Origin: Streptomyces roseirectus
Lineage (GTDB): Bacteria; Actinomycetota; Actinomycetes; Streptomycetales; Streptomycetaceae
Length of the DNA stretch: 64,000 nucleotides
Assembly (NCBI RefSeq): GCF_014489635.1
Contig: NZ_CP060828.1
Span: 8,730,001 to 8,794,000, forward strand
Direction: 5' to 3'
Shown here: one piece after another, positions 19,865-30,200 of the stretch
Numbering within the stretch: position 1 is the first letter of the stretch
Layout: every line of letters starts with the position of its first letter
Program-made: the position numbers and the translations under genes
The notes under the pieces: generated by a model
What the model was told of the DNA's origin: nothing
What the model saw: only the letters and a program-made list of their open reading frames with translations
Databases searched by the model: none

Positions 19865-21706
19865 ATGTGTGGGATCGCCGGGTGGGTTTCCTTCGACAGG
19901 GAACTGAAGGGCGAGGGTGCGGTATTGGATGCGATGACGGAGACGATGGAGTGCCGGGGCCCGGACGACCGGGGCGTGTGGGTGGAGGGCCCGGTGGGCC
20001 TCGGACACCGGCGGCTGGCGATCATCGACCTGCCCGGCGGCCGGCAGCCGATGAGCTTCGCCACGCCGCACGGCAACGTGGCGATGGTCTACTCCGGCGA
20101 GGCGTACAACTTCACCGAGCTGCGCCGCGAACTCACCGACAGGGGACACCGGTTCACCACCGACTCGGACACCGAGGTCGTCCTGCACGGCTACCTGGAG
20201 TGGGGCGACAAGGTCGCCGAACGCCTCAACGGGATGTACGCGTTCGCGGTCTGGGACGGCCGCGAGAACAAACTCGTGATGATCCGCGACCGCATGGGCA
20301 TCAAGCCCTTCTACTACTACGAGACCCCGGACGGCGTCCTGTTCGGCTCGGAGCCGAAGGCGATCCTCGCCAACCCCCTGGCCCGCCCCCGCGTCACCCT
20401 CGACGGCCTGCGTGAACTCTTCACGATGGTCAAGACGCCGGGCCACGCCGTCTGGGACGGCATGGCGGAGGTCGAACCCGGCACGGTCGTCACCGTGGAC
20501 CGCACGGGCCTGCGCCGGCGCGTCTACTGGGAGCTGGAGACCCGGGAGCACACCGACGACCGGGACACCACGATCGCGACGGTCAGGGAACTCCTCGACG
20601 ACATCGTCCGCCGCCAGCTCGTCGCCGATGTCCCCCGCTGCACCCTCCTCTCCGGCGGCCTCGACTCCTCCGCGATGACGGCGATCGCGGCCCGACAGCT
20701 CGGCGCGCACGGCGAGAAGGTGCGCAGCTTCGCCGTCGACTTCGTCGGCCAGACCGACCGCTTCGTCGCCGACGAACTGCGCGGCACCCCCGACACCCCC
20801 TTCGTGCACGACGTCGCCCGCTCCGCCCACACCGAGCACCAGGACATCGTCCTGGACCCCCAGGCCCTCGCCGACCCGGAGATCCGCGCGAAGGTCGTAC
20901 GGGCCCGCGACCTGCCCGCCGGGTTCGGCGACATGGACGCCTCGCTGTACCTGCTGTTCAAGGCGATCCGCCGCGAGTCGACGGTAGCCCTCTCCGGCGA
21001 GTCCGCCGACGAAGTCTTCGGCGGCTACCGCCAGTTCTTCGACGAGGAGGCCCGCAAGGGCACCACCTTCCCCTGGCTGGCCAACTTCGGCCGCACCTTC
21101 GGCGACGACACCGAGACCCTGCGCCCCGACCTGCTGACCGCCCTCGACCTCGACGGCTACATCGCCGACGGCCACCGCACCGCCGTCAAGGGCGTCCAAC
21201 GCCTCGACGGCGAGAGCGACTTCGAGTACGGCATGCGCCGCATGAGCCACCTCCACCTCACCCGCTTCGTCCGCATCCTCCTCGACCGCAAGGACCGCGC
21301 GAGCATGGCCGTCGGCCTGGAGGTCCGCGTCCCCTTCTGCGACCACCGCCTCGTCGAGTACGTCTACAACACCCCCTGGGCGCTGAAGTCCTTCGACGGC
21401 CGTGAGAAGAGCCTCCTGCGCGAGGCCACCGCCGACGTCCTGCCCAAGTCCGTCTACGACAGGGTCAAGAGCCCCTACCCCTCCACCCAGGACCCCGACT
21501 ACGCCACCGCCCTCCAGGACCAGGCCAAGGACCTCCTCGCCCGGCCCGCGCACCCCGTCTTCGACCTCGTCGACAAGAACGGCCTCAGCCGCCTCGCCCA
21601 CCGCGACACCCCCGTCAGCGGCCAGGCCGAGCGGCGCGGCCTGGAACGCGCGCTCGACCTGGCCCTCTGGCTGGACCTGTACCGGCCCGAGATCAGCCTC
21701 GGCTAG
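19865..21706 (+). CDS. asnB: Glutamine-hydrolysing asparagine synthetase
   Basis: A 613-residue class-II amidotransferase. Cys2 after the initiator Met (MCGIAGWVSF) is the glutaminase nucleophile. The N-terminal domain shows RGPDDRGVW and GHRRLAIIDL, and the synthetase domain the PP-loop LLSGGLDSSAMTAI near residue 260, followed by LSGESADEVFGGY. It makes asparagine from aspartate and glutamine with ATP. It stands alone behind a 370-bp upstream region; its stop overlaps the convergent GNAT gene's stop. No sign links it to a specialised pathway. Confidence 0.93.
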   Translation: MCGIAGWVSFDRELKGEGAVLDAMTETMECRGPDDRGVWVEGPVGLGHRRLAIIDLPGGRQPMSFATPHGNVAMVYSGEAYNFTELRRELTDRGHRFTTDSDTEVVLHGYLEWGDKVAERLNGMYAFAVWDGRENKLVMIRDRMGIKPFYYYETPDGVLFGSEPKAILANPLARPRVTLDGLRELFTMVKTPGHAVWDGMAEVEPGTVVTVDRTGLRRRVYWELETREHTDDRDTTIATVRELLDDIVRRQLVADVPRCTLLSGGLDSSAMTAIAARQLGAHGEKVRSFAVDFVGQTDRFVADELRGTPDTPFVHDVARSAHTEHQDIVLDPQALADPEIRAKVVRARDLPAGFGDMDASLYLLFKAIRRESTVALSGESADEVFGGYRQFFDEEARKGTTFPWLANFGRTFGDDTETLRPDLLTALDLDGYIADGHRTAVKGVQRLDGESDFEYGMRRMSHLHLTRFVRILLDRKDRASMAVGLEVRVPFCDHRLVEYVYNTPWALKSFDGREKSLLREATADVLPKSVYDRVKSPYPSTQDPDYATALQDQAKDLLARPAHPVFDLVDKNGLSRLAHRDTPVSGQAERRGLERALDLALWLDLYRPEISLG

Positions 21707-22503
21707 TTCGCCAACGCCCAGAACGACATAGGCGAGTTGGCCCGGAACCCGATCCTCGGGTACACCGGCGCCCCCGCCGCCGTCGCGTGCAGGGTGGCCC
21801 GGGTCAGCCCCGTGGCCCGGCCACCCTCGTACAGCGCCTTCCGCGTCACCGCCTCCCCGTAACCCCGCCGCTCCCAGGCGGGATCCGTCGCGACGAGGAC
21901 GACGAACAGCCGCCCGTCCGTCTCCACGGTCGCCGCGCACGTCACCGGGACGCCGTCCCGCAGCCCCAGATACGCGTGCACGCCCGTCTTCCACAGCACG
22001 GACCCGACCAGCCCGTCCCGCCCGTCCTCCACATCGAAGCCGTACGCACGGGAGTTGAGATCCGCGTATGCCCGCAACTGCTCGTCGTCGCGCACCCGGA
22101 CGAACGTCAGCTCCGGATGGCCGGGTTCGGGCAGCGGCAGCAGGTCACCGGCCATGCCCGTGCCGGGGAACGCGTGGGCGAGGCCCGCCTGTTCGGCGGC
22201 CGGCGCCAGCGCGGCGCGGGCATCCGGGGTCAGCAGGTCCTCGAACAGCCACAGGAAACCGCCCTGCTTCTTCGCCCGCATGACGTCCGCCGCCTCGCCC
22301 AACCGCCGCTCCAACAGGCCGGGTTCGAGCCCCGCCTCGGTCAGCGTCACACAGTTCCAGAACAGGAACCGGCTCTCCGCCCACCGCACGGCGATCCCCG
22401 GCAGGTCCCTGACGTCGGCGTCCGGGCTCCGGTCGAGCACCAACGTCCGCCAGCCGGCCGTCAGTTGCTCCATGGACTCGATCGACTCCGCAAGGTCGGT
22501 CAC
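21703..22503 (-). CDS. GNAT-family N-acetyltransferase
   Basis: A 266-residue protein with a degenerate N-terminal half and a C-terminal GNAT domain: VTCAATVETDGRLFVVLVATDPAWERRGYGEAVTRKAL (residues about 185-222) contains the acetyl-CoA pyrophosphate motif RRGYGEA, and the end IGFRANSPMSFW is typical. The substrate is unknown. GTG 22503 opens toward a 130-bp divergent region shared with the ATPase gene at 22636. The stop overlaps that of asnB by four bases. Confidence 0.82.
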   Translation of the reverse strand: MTDLAESIESMEQLTAGWRTLVLDRSPDADVRDLPGIAVRWAESRFLFWNCVTLTEAGLEPGLLERRLGEAADVMRAKKQGGFLWLFEDLLTPDARAALAPAAEQAGLAHAFPGTGMAGDLLPLPEPGHPELTFVRVRDDEQLRAYADLNSRAYGFDVEDGRDGLVGSVLWKTGVHAYLGLRDGVPVTCAATVETDGRLFVVLVATDPAWERRGYGEAVTRKALYEGGRATGLTRATLHATAAGAPVYPRIGFRANSPMSFWALAN

Positions 22504-22635
22504 CGATGCTCCTCACACCCGTTTGGTCACGACATCGACAAGTCAAGCAAACACCGCGTCAACACCCCTGCATTGAGAGAGAATTGACGCGATCTCACGG
22601 GCACTCCACGGCGCACATCTCTCACGGGGGCACGG

Positions 22636-24831
22636 ATGGCGCAACGTGTACCGCACGGTTACGAACAACTCGCCGAGACGTTCGTGCCCAAGGCCGTCGG
22701 CCTGGGCCCGCGCGGCACCGGCGCCGAACCGGGCCATCCGCGCGGCGCCCCGGTGATCACCGTCCACGGCGGGCGCGGCACCGGCAAGACGGCCCTGTGC
22801 GAGCACCTGCACGACACCTACGCCGGCCGCCTGCACGTCGCGAAGTGGCCGATGCCCGGCACCCAGCCCGCCGGCATGCCCCCGCCCCCCGACCGGGCCA
22901 GCCCCCTCACCTCCCGCCCGCTCGCCGCGCTCGCCTGCCTGGTCTACGGGCTCAACGGCGACGTGCCGAAGTTCGGCCGGATCGACTTCCCCCGCTTCAC
23001 CTACGGCCTGATGGCGGCGACGACCCTCTACGAGCCCCTGGACACCGACCAGTTGGAGGGCCCCGCCCTCACCGAGGTGCGCGAACTGGAGCAGCGGCAG
23101 CGCGAGTTGGAGGAGGAACTGGCCGGCGACGAACGCCCGGTGTGGAACTCCCTCACGGACTGGGTGGCGGCCCTCATCCCCCTGATCGGTGTGTTCGCCC
23201 CCGGCCTCGGCCCCCTGGAGGACCTGCTGGAACGCATCGTCCGCCAGTCCGGAGGACGGCAGACCGGAGGACGCCAGACCGGGGGGCGCCGCACGGCAGG
23301 ACGCCGGCCCGACGCGCACGACCCCGGACGCCCGCCCGCCACCCGCGCCCCCAAACTCGACCAGTCCGCCCTGCGCTGGTGGGACACCGAACTGCGCACC
23401 GTCCCCGGCACCGGCATCCGCAAACTCCTCTACTGGGTCTCCCTGATCCTGCGCCACCAGGTCCCCGCCCAGGCCCGCCACAGCCTGGAGGAACACCTCA
23501 CCGCCGCCTTCCTCGCCGACATCGACGCCCACCACCACCGAAGACACTGGCGCCTGCGCCCCCTCCCGCTGATCCTCCTCGACGACACGCACACCCCCAC
23601 CGGACGCCGCCTGCGCGACCTCCTGCTGACCGCCTACGCGAACGCCGCCGGCCCCGACAACGCCAAGGGCGCCGAGGTGACCCGCCCGGTGATCGTCGCC
23701 ACCGAACTCGACGCCCGCCCCCGCCCGGCCGCCCCCCGCCACCAACGGCCCCTGACCGTCCCCCAGTTCGCCACCCTCGCCTGGCACAGCCCGCGCAGCC
23801 ACGCCCCCGAGGACTGGCAGGTGTGGCTCCAGGCCCCCGCGCTGAGCGCCGACAGCATCGCCGCCGCCCTCGGCACCCCCTGCCCGCGCGGCCTGCCCAA
23901 CCTCGTCGAACAGCTCAGCGCGGGCCGCGCCGGCTGCGCCCGCCCCCTGATCGACGCCGCCCGCGAGAGCCTGCGCACCGGCCACCGCTCCGCCCTCCTG
24001 CGCGCCGAACCCCAGGACCTCGGCCCCGCCCTCCTCGCCCTCCCGCCGGCCGCCCCCGGCCAGGAACGCACCGTCACCGCCGCCCTGCTGCGCTACCTCG
24101 TCCCCGACCACGCCCTGATCGACGCCCTCCTGCCGTGGGCCGTCGCCCTGCGCCCCGAGGACGCCCCGCACCTGCCCGCCCGCGACCCCGACCAGCACCA
24201 CCGCGTACGCGACCTCCTCAAGGAGGAGCACTGGTACCGCACCGCCTGGTGGGGCGTCCCCGGCCACGCGCCCGTCATCGGCGACCGCACCCTGCGCGAA
24301 CTCCTCCTGCACCACCTGCGCACCGAGACCGGCACCGCCTACTGGACCGACCTGCACACCGCCGCCCACGACCGCTACGACCCCGGCACCGCGCCCCGCC
24401 TGCACCACGCCCTCGCGCTGGGCCGGCGCGAGGAGGCCGTCGCCGGACTGCACGAGGCGTTCGCGCGCAGCGACCGGCGCGGCTGGCTGGCCGCCGTCCA
24501 GACCGTCTGCGCCGCCCCGCACCCCCCGGACGGGTACCCGGCACCGGAGTCCGGCGCGGACTGCCCCGCCTGCCCGGGGCCCGTCCCCGACGACCGGCAC
24601 CGCGCCGTCGGCCGCCTCCTCGACCTGCTGTGGGGCGTCTCCACCCTCTCCTCCCTCTACACCGACGACCCGGAGAGCCCCGACAACCGGCTGCGCCTGC
24701 TGCTGAGCGGATTCGACGTCGCCTACGAGGACCAGGACCTCGCCACCGCCGACGCCGCCCGCCGCTGGCCCGTCCTGCTCGCCCGGGGCCGGCGGGTCCC
24801 CGAACTCCCCATCGCCCGAAGGGAACCGTGA
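22636..24831 (+). CDS. Unrecognised large P-loop ATPase
   Basis: A 731-residue protein of no family I can name. Walker A is GGRGTGKT (residues 45-52); a Walker B-like strand LILLDDTHTP lies near residue 312 and VIVATELDA soon after may be a sensor strand. A coiled-coil-like Glu/Arg stretch (LEQRQRELEEELAGDE) near residue 155 is followed by a hydrophobic segment (WVAALIPLIGVFAPGLG) and a low-complexity GGRQT repeat (about 206-220) matching a 15-bp DNA tandem at 23251-23300. The C-terminal half is helical with a CPAC pair near residue 642. The layout is reminiscent of STAND/AAA NTPases. The following membrane-anchored binding protein begins one base after its stop, so the two should work together. 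Confidence 0.75.
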   Translation: MAQRVPHGYEQLAETFVPKAVGLGPRGTGAEPGHPRGAPVITVHGGRGTGKTALCEHLHDTYAGRLHVAKWPMPGTQPAGMPPPPDRASPLTSRPLAALACLVYGLNGDVPKFGRIDFPRFTYGLMAATTLYEPLDTDQLEGPALTEVRELEQRQRELEEELAGDERPVWNSLTDWVAALIPLIGVFAPGLGPLEDLLERIVRQSGGRQTGGRQTGGRRTAGRRPDAHDPGRPPATRAPKLDQSALRWWDTELRTVPGTGIRKLLYWVSLILRHQVPAQARHSLEEHLTAAFLADIDAHHHRRHWRLRPLPLILLDDTHTPTGRRLRDLLLTAYANAAGPDNAKGAEVTRPVIVATELDARPRPAAPRHQRPLTVPQFATLAWHSPRSHAPEDWQVWLQAPALSADSIAAALGTPCPRGLPNLVEQLSAGRAGCARPLIDAARESLRTGHRSALLRAEPQDLGPALLALPPAAPGQERTVTAALLRYLVPDHALIDALLPWAVALRPEDAPHLPARDPDQHHRVRDLLKEEHWYRTAWWGVPGHAPVIGDRTLRELLLHHLRTETGTAYWTDLHTAAHDRYDPGTAPRLHHALALGRREEAVAGLHEAFARSDRRGWLAAVQTVCAAPHPPDGYPAPESGADCPACPGPVPDDRHRAVGRLLDLLWGVSTLSSLYTDDPESPDNRLRLLLSGFDVAYEDQDLATADAARRWPVLLARGRRVPELPIARREP

Positions 24832-24832
24832 C

Positions 24833-26458
24833 GTGGAACCCGAGTTCTGGCCGGCGTCGGTGCTGATCGCCGGACCGGTCTTCCTGCTCCTGGCCGCCGG
24901 CACCGGCGTGTGGCTGCTGCTGACCCGCTCCGGCTACGTGCACGCCGTCCGCAACACCCTCATGGGCCTGTGCGTGCTGCTCGGCGCGGGCGCGATCACC
25001 GCGCTCGTCTGGGCCGCCGACCTGCCCGACTACTGCCAGAGCGGCAACGAACGGCTGGTGCGCGAGGGCGGGGAGTGCATCGGCGTCAGCGACGGCGGGC
25101 ACGTCTACATCTCCGAACTGGCCAAGGTCTCCCGGTCGATCAAGACCCTCAACGACGAGGTGACCGGCGGCGACAAGCCGTACGCCACCGTCGCCCTGAT
25201 GATCCCCATGACCCCCGCCGCCGGCGACAAGGCCGACCGCGACCAGATCCTGCGCGAGGTGCAGGGCGCCTACCTCGCCCAGTACCGGGCCAACAAGGTC
25301 GACGACTCCGACATCGGCCTGCGCCTCGTCCTCGCCAACCCCGGGCGCGGACTCGACCACGGACGCCAGGTCGCCGACTGGCTGGGGGAGCTGACCCGCA
25401 CGGACGACCGGCTGCGCGTCGTCTTCGGCTTCAACCTGAGCACCCGTCAGAACGCGGACACCATCGGCTACTTGACGAAGGACAAGGGCATCCCGGTGGT
25501 CGGCGGGCCGATTACCGCGACCGACCTCGCGAACGACGCGAGCGGACGCTACCCCGGCCTCGTCAAGGTCGTCCCCTCCAACCGGGACCAGGCCCAGGCC
25601 CTCAGCCACTACCTCGGCGGCGACCGGTCCAGGACGTTCCTCATCCAGGACGAGAACAGCGACGACCTCTACTCCCGCTCCCTGCGCGACGCCTTCCAGG
25701 AGGTCACCAGGGGAGCCGCGGGCGGACCCGAGACGTACGACGCGGCGAAGGTGCTCTACCGCGACTTCCGGCAGATGGTCGGCAACGTCTGCGACTCCCG
25801 GGCCACCACCGTCTACTTCGCGGGCCGCCCGCCCGCACTCGCCGACCTCATCCGCGCGCTCGGCGACCGGGGCTGCGCGGAGCGCCCGATCCGGGTCGTC
25901 ACCGTCTCCGGCGCCTCGACGATCACCCTCGACCCGGACCTCGACTGGGGCGCCTTCACCCGGGGCGCCGGGCTGACCGTCGAGTACGCGACCATCACCC
26001 ACCCCGACGCCTGGAAGGCCGGCGCGCGCGGCCGTCCCGCGACCGGGGGTTCCCCCGACGACCTCGCGAAACTCACCGACGTCATCGCCCGCCAGCCCGG
26101 CATCGGGGCCGTCGACCTGGCCGACGGGCGGACCATCACCATGTTCGACGCGGCCACCACCGCCTACAAGGGCATCGAGGACCGGATGGACGACCGGGAG
26201 ACGGTCCCGGCGCTGGCCGACATCAAGGAGAGCTGGCGGCGGATGCGCGGGCAGTCCAAGGTGAAGGGGGCGAGCGGCTGGATCTGCCTCAGGAGCGACG
26301 GCACGCCGTACGACAAGGCCGTGGCGGTCGTCCGCCTCGTGCCGCCGGCGGCCGGGAAGGGCGGGAAGGACGGGAAGGGGACGCTGGCGTTCCAGGCGAT
26401 CGCCTGGCCGACGGGGCGTCCGCTCACCGAGGACATGTGCCGCAACGCGCGTGGGTGA
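24833..26458 (+). CDS. Membrane-anchored type-1 periplasmic-binding-fold protein
   Basis: A 541-residue protein with two N-terminal membrane segments (residues about 7-28 and 38-58) and a large extracytoplasmic domain of the ANF-receptor/Leu-Ile-Val-binding fold: KPYATVALMIPMTP, VFGFNLSTRQNADTIGYL, GIPVVGGPITATD, LVKVVPSNRDQAQALSHYL and RTFLIQDENSDDLYSRSL follow that fold in order. The C-terminus has a separate region ending CRNARG. It is not followed by permease genes, so it is unlikely to be a simple ABC uptake component. Coupling to the cytoplasmic ATPase suggests a ligand sensor passing a signal inward. GTG 24833 follows GAAGGGA by 8 bp. Confidence 0.8.
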   Translation: MEPEFWPASVLIAGPVFLLLAAGTGVWLLLTRSGYVHAVRNTLMGLCVLLGAGAITALVWAADLPDYCQSGNERLVREGGECIGVSDGGHVYISELAKVSRSIKTLNDEVTGGDKPYATVALMIPMTPAAGDKADRDQILREVQGAYLAQYRANKVDDSDIGLRLVLANPGRGLDHGRQVADWLGELTRTDDRLRVVFGFNLSTRQNADTIGYLTKDKGIPVVGGPITATDLANDASGRYPGLVKVVPSNRDQAQALSHYLGGDRSRTFLIQDENSDDLYSRSLRDAFQEVTRGAAGGPETYDAAKVLYRDFRQMVGNVCDSRATTVYFAGRPPALADLIRALGDRGCAERPIRVVTVSGASTITLDPDLDWGAFTRGAGLTVEYATITHPDAWKAGARGRPATGGSPDDLAKLTDVIARQPGIGAVDLADGRTITMFDAATTAYKGIEDRMDDRETVPALADIKESWRRMRGQSKVKGASGWICLRSDGTPYDKAVAVVRLVPPAAGKGGKDGKGTLAFQAIAWPTGRPLTEDMCRNARG

Positions 26459-26531
26459 GACGCCTGCGTTGGTACATCGGTGGTGATTGCAACTACTCTC
26501 GTCGGTGCACCCCCGTACCAAGGAGAGCGAC

Positions 26532-27200
26532 ATGGCGAAGATCCTGTTCCTGATGACCGCCGCCGACCACTGGACGCTGGCCGACGGCACCACCCACCCG
26601 ACCGGCTTCTGGGCGGAGGAGGCGGTCGTGCCCTACGAGGCGTTCCTCGCCGCCGGCCACGAGGTCACCGTCGCCACCCCGGGCGGCGCCGTCTCCCCGG
26701 TCGATCAGAACAGCCTCGACTCCGACGAGATCAAGGCCGCCCTGGAGAAGGCGACGGGGCTGCGCGAGCCGATCGCCCTCACGGACGTCCGCCTGGAGGA
26801 CTACGACGCCGTGTACGTCCCCGGCGGGCACGGTCCGATGGAGGACCTTGCCGTCGACACCGACTCCGGCGCGCTGCTGACCGGCGCGGTCACCTCCGGC
26901 AAGCTCGTCGGCGTCGTCTGCCACGGCCCCGCGGCGCTCCTCGCGGCCGTGAAGGACGACGGCGTCAACGCCTTCGCGGGCTACCGCGTCGCCGCGTTCA
27001 CCAACGAGGAGGAGCGCATCGGGGGGTTCGCCGACAAGGCGAAGTGGCTGCTCCAGGACCGGCTGACGGAGGCCGGCCTCCAGGTGGACGCCCGCGCGCC
27101 GTGGGCCCCGCACACCGTCGCCGACCGCAATGTCCTGACGGGGCAGAACCCGGCGTCCTCGGGGCCGCTGGCGGCGGAGATGATCAAGCACCTGGGCTGA
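26532..27200 (+). CDS. DJ-1/PfpI-family (type 1 glutamine amidotransferase-like) protein
   Basis: A 222-residue protein with the PfpI/DJ-1 fold. The nucleophile elbow is GVVCHGPAALL (cysteine near residue 134), preceded by YDAVYVPGGHGPMEDL. The N-terminal FWAEEAVVPYEAFLAAGHEVTVATPGG is typical of the class I chaperone/glyoxalase-like branch (Hsp31/YajL relatives). Proposed roles for the family include glyoxal detoxification and protein repair; the exact activity here is unknown. ATG 26532 follows AAGGAGAG. The stop codon coincides with the TGAGAGCC repeat at 27198. Confidence 0.88.
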   Translation: MAKILFLMTAADHWTLADGTTHPTGFWAEEAVVPYEAFLAAGHEVTVATPGGAVSPVDQNSLDSDEIKAALEKATGLREPIALTDVRLEDYDAVYVPGGHGPMEDLAVDTDSGALLTGAVTSGKLVGVVCHGPAALLAAVKDDGVNAFAGYRVAAFTNEEERIGGFADKAKWLLQDRLTEAGLQVDARAPWAPHTVADRNVLTGQNPASSGPLAAEMIKHLG

Positions 27201-27212
27201 GAGCCTGTGTCA
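27198..27212 (+). repeat. Single copy of the MITE-like terminal sequence
   Basis: TGAGAGCCTGTGTCA is identical to the first 15 bases of the element at 848-948 and likewise starts on a gene's stop codon. No second arm is visible nearby, so it may be a decayed or solo end. Confidence 0.5.
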
Positions 27213-27218
27213 CCGCAC

Positions 27219-27259
27219 CGAGGCCCGCGGCGGGGTCGGTGACCCCATCGCGGGCCTCG
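27219..27259. terminator. Bidirectional terminator between convergent genes
   Basis: CGAGGCCCGCG pairs with CGCGGGCCTCG, and inside it GGGGTC with GACCCC after a 2x2 mismatch. Confidence 0.8.
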
Positions 27260-27277
27260 CAGCAGCACCCCGGGGTG

Positions 27278-30200
27278 TCACCCGGTGCGGGTCCTGGGGG
27301 CGCAGTCGTACAGGGTCGTGCCGTCCGCACTCCCGCCGTACTCCCGTGGAGGGACTACGGCGCAGTGCGCGGTGAGCCACTTCGACCGTTCGGCGACGGG
27401 GCTGTCCTCGCCGCCCAGCCGGGCGCCGAGGCCGCCGTCCGCCGGGTCCAGGACGTAGCGGAGTTCCCCGGCGGCGGTCCACTTCTCCAGTTGTCGTACG
27501 GAGGGGGCGTCGTCGATGCCGAGGAAGCCGCCCATGCCGATGATCGTGGCGTCGGTGTTGAGGATGTAGGCGGCCGAGGCCATGGCTCCGCTGTCGACCG
27601 CGAGGGCGATGCGGGTGCCTTCGGAGCGGTCCGTGACGTAGGTGAGGATCCTGCGCTGGGCGGGGGTGAGGGTGGTGCCGCCGAAGCCGGCCGGCCCGCC
27701 GGAGACGCCCGCCGTGCCGGAGCCTCCCGTTTCACCGAGGGCGCCCGCCTTGCCGGAGCCCCCTGCCCCTGCCTCACCGGAGCCGGAGCCCTCCGTTCCG
27801 CCGGAGCCGCCCGGACGTCCGCTCAAGCTGCCGCTCCCGCCGGAGCCGGCCCCCGGGGCACCCCCGTCACCGGATCCGGCCCCTGGACCGCCGCCCCCCG
27901 GACCGCCGCCCCCCTCCGGCATACCCTTGCCGACGGGCATCCCGAACCCCTGCGGCAACCCCCCGCCGGCTCCCGGCATCCGCGCGCCGGAGGACGCCGG
28001 CCCCGCCGTGGGAGGCGCCGCGCCCACCGTCGGCCCCGACCCGGCCGGCACGCTCACCGCCCAGGCGCCCGGCGCGAACAGCACCGCCAGCAGCACCCCG
28101 CCCACACCGGCCGCCGCCAGCCGGGGCCTGCGCACCGCCAGGGCCAGCACCCCCACGGCGGCCACCCCCAGCGCGGCCACCACCCAGCCCAGCCACCCGT
28201 GCCAGGACGGCACCCGGCGGATCACCGCCACCGTCCACGCCACGGTCACCAGGACGGTCCCCGCCCCGACCGGCAGCGCCCACCGCGCCCCGGCCCGGTG
28301 CGCCCGGACCAGCGCCGTGACCAGCCCGGCACTCAACGCGGCGACGGCGGGCGTGAGTTGGGTCGTGTAGTAGGCGTGGAACGTGCCCTCCTGCGTGGAG
28401 AACACCAGCCCGCACACGAGCAGCCAGGTCCCCCAGAGCACCCACCCGGCCGCCGGCAGCGCCTGACCGGCGGACGTGCTGCCGCGTCGCCGCAGCACCG
28501 CGCCCGTCACGGCGACGGCCAGCGCGACGCCGCTCGCCGGCAGCAGCCAGGCGATCTGCCCGGCCACCTGGTCGTTGAACAGCCGAAGCGGACCCGGCTC
28601 GCCCCCGAGGAACGCGCCGAGGTTGTTCCCGCTGCCGCCCCCGGTGTCCCCTCCGAAGACCCGGCCGAGCCCGTTGTACCCGGTCACCAGGTCCCAGGCG
28701 CCGCCGTCGGTGCTGCTGCCGATGTACGGCCGGTCGCCCGGCCACCAGGCGGTCACCGCGATCCACCACAGCGAGGAGACGGCGCACACCGCGCCGGCGG
28801 TGAGCAGCCGCCCGGTCCGCGCGAGCCAGGTGCCGCCCGCCCCGGCCAGCCAGGCGGCGGCGAACGCCGGCAGCACCATCCAGGCCGCCGTCATCTTGGT
28901 GAAGAACCCGCACCCGATCAGGAAGCCGCTCGCGCACAGCCACCACGTGGAGCGCCGGCCCGGCTCGGCCTGGAGGGCGCGGGTCAGCGCGTACGCGGCG
29001 CCGACCAGGAACAGCACCAGCAGGGGGTCGGGGTTGGTGTTGCGGTTGATGGCGACGGTGATGGGCGTCAGGGTCATCACGAGGGCGGCGAGGAGGGCCG
29101 TGCCCTCACCGGCCCAGCGCCGTACCGTCCGGTGCAGGACGAACACGGCGGCGACGCCCTCGAGGACCTGCGGCAGGATCAGCGCCCAGCCGTGCAGCCC
29201 GAACACCTTGCTGCTGACGACCTGCGGCCACAGCGCGGCGGGCGGTTTGTCGATGGTGACGACTCCGGCCGGGTCGAAGGAGCCGAACAGGAAGTTCGTC
29301 CAGCTCTGCCCCATCGACTTCACGGCGGCCGCGTAGTAGCCGTTGCCCCAGCCCAGGGAGCCGAGCGCCCAGCCGTACAGGAGCGCGGCCAGCAGCAGGA
29401 TCGCCGTCAGCGCGGCGGGGGCGGCCCGGTCCGGCAGGGCGCGGCCGGTGGCGGTGCCCGACGGCACCTCGGTGGTGTGGGTCATGGCAGGAACCGTTCT
29501 CGGATCTGAGGGAGGCGGGTCCAGGGTGCGCGGGCGGAACACGGCCAGCCGCAGCACCAGGAAGCGGACGCCGGTCACCAGCACCGAGGCGACGGCGAGG
29601 ACCAGGGTCTCCTCGCCCGTCGACGCGTCCGGCACGGCGTCGCGGAAGACCAGGACGGCCGCCGACGTGACGAGGTAGCCGACCAGGAACAGGGCACCGG
29701 CACCGAGGTGGGCGCGCCCGGCGCCCGTCCCGGAGTGGCGGAAGGTGAGCCGGCGGTTGGCCTCGGTGTTCAGCAGCGTCAGCACCAGCAGCGAGACGAA
29801 GTTGGCGACGGCCGGCGCCCACCACGTGCGCAGCGTCCAGTACAGGAGCGCCTGCCCGGCGGTCGAGGCGACGCCGACGGCGGCGAAGCAGCCGACCTGC
29901 CAGGTGAGCTGGGAGCGGCTGGTGTCGGGCGCGAGGACGGCGTCCGGATGTTCGGCGGCCGGTCCCGGGCGGGCCGGCACGGGGACACGGGCGGCGCCGG
30001 ACGCCTTGAGGCGGGCCATCCGCCACAGCCCCTTGAGGTCGTCGGCGGCGGTCGAGACGACGTCGACGCGGGTGTCGATGTCCTCCACCCAGTCGACGGG
30101 CACCTCGTGGATGCGCAGCCCGTTGTGCTCGGCGAGCAGCAGCAGTTCGGTGTCGAAGAACCAGGCGTCGTCCTCGGTCTTCGCCAGCAGCGGGCGCAGC

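Noticed and set aside
29106..29485. Separate start of the GT39 protein at the internal ATG 29485
   Set aside because: No ribosome site and no stop before it; the fused frame is the simpler explanation, though two proteins cannot be excluded.
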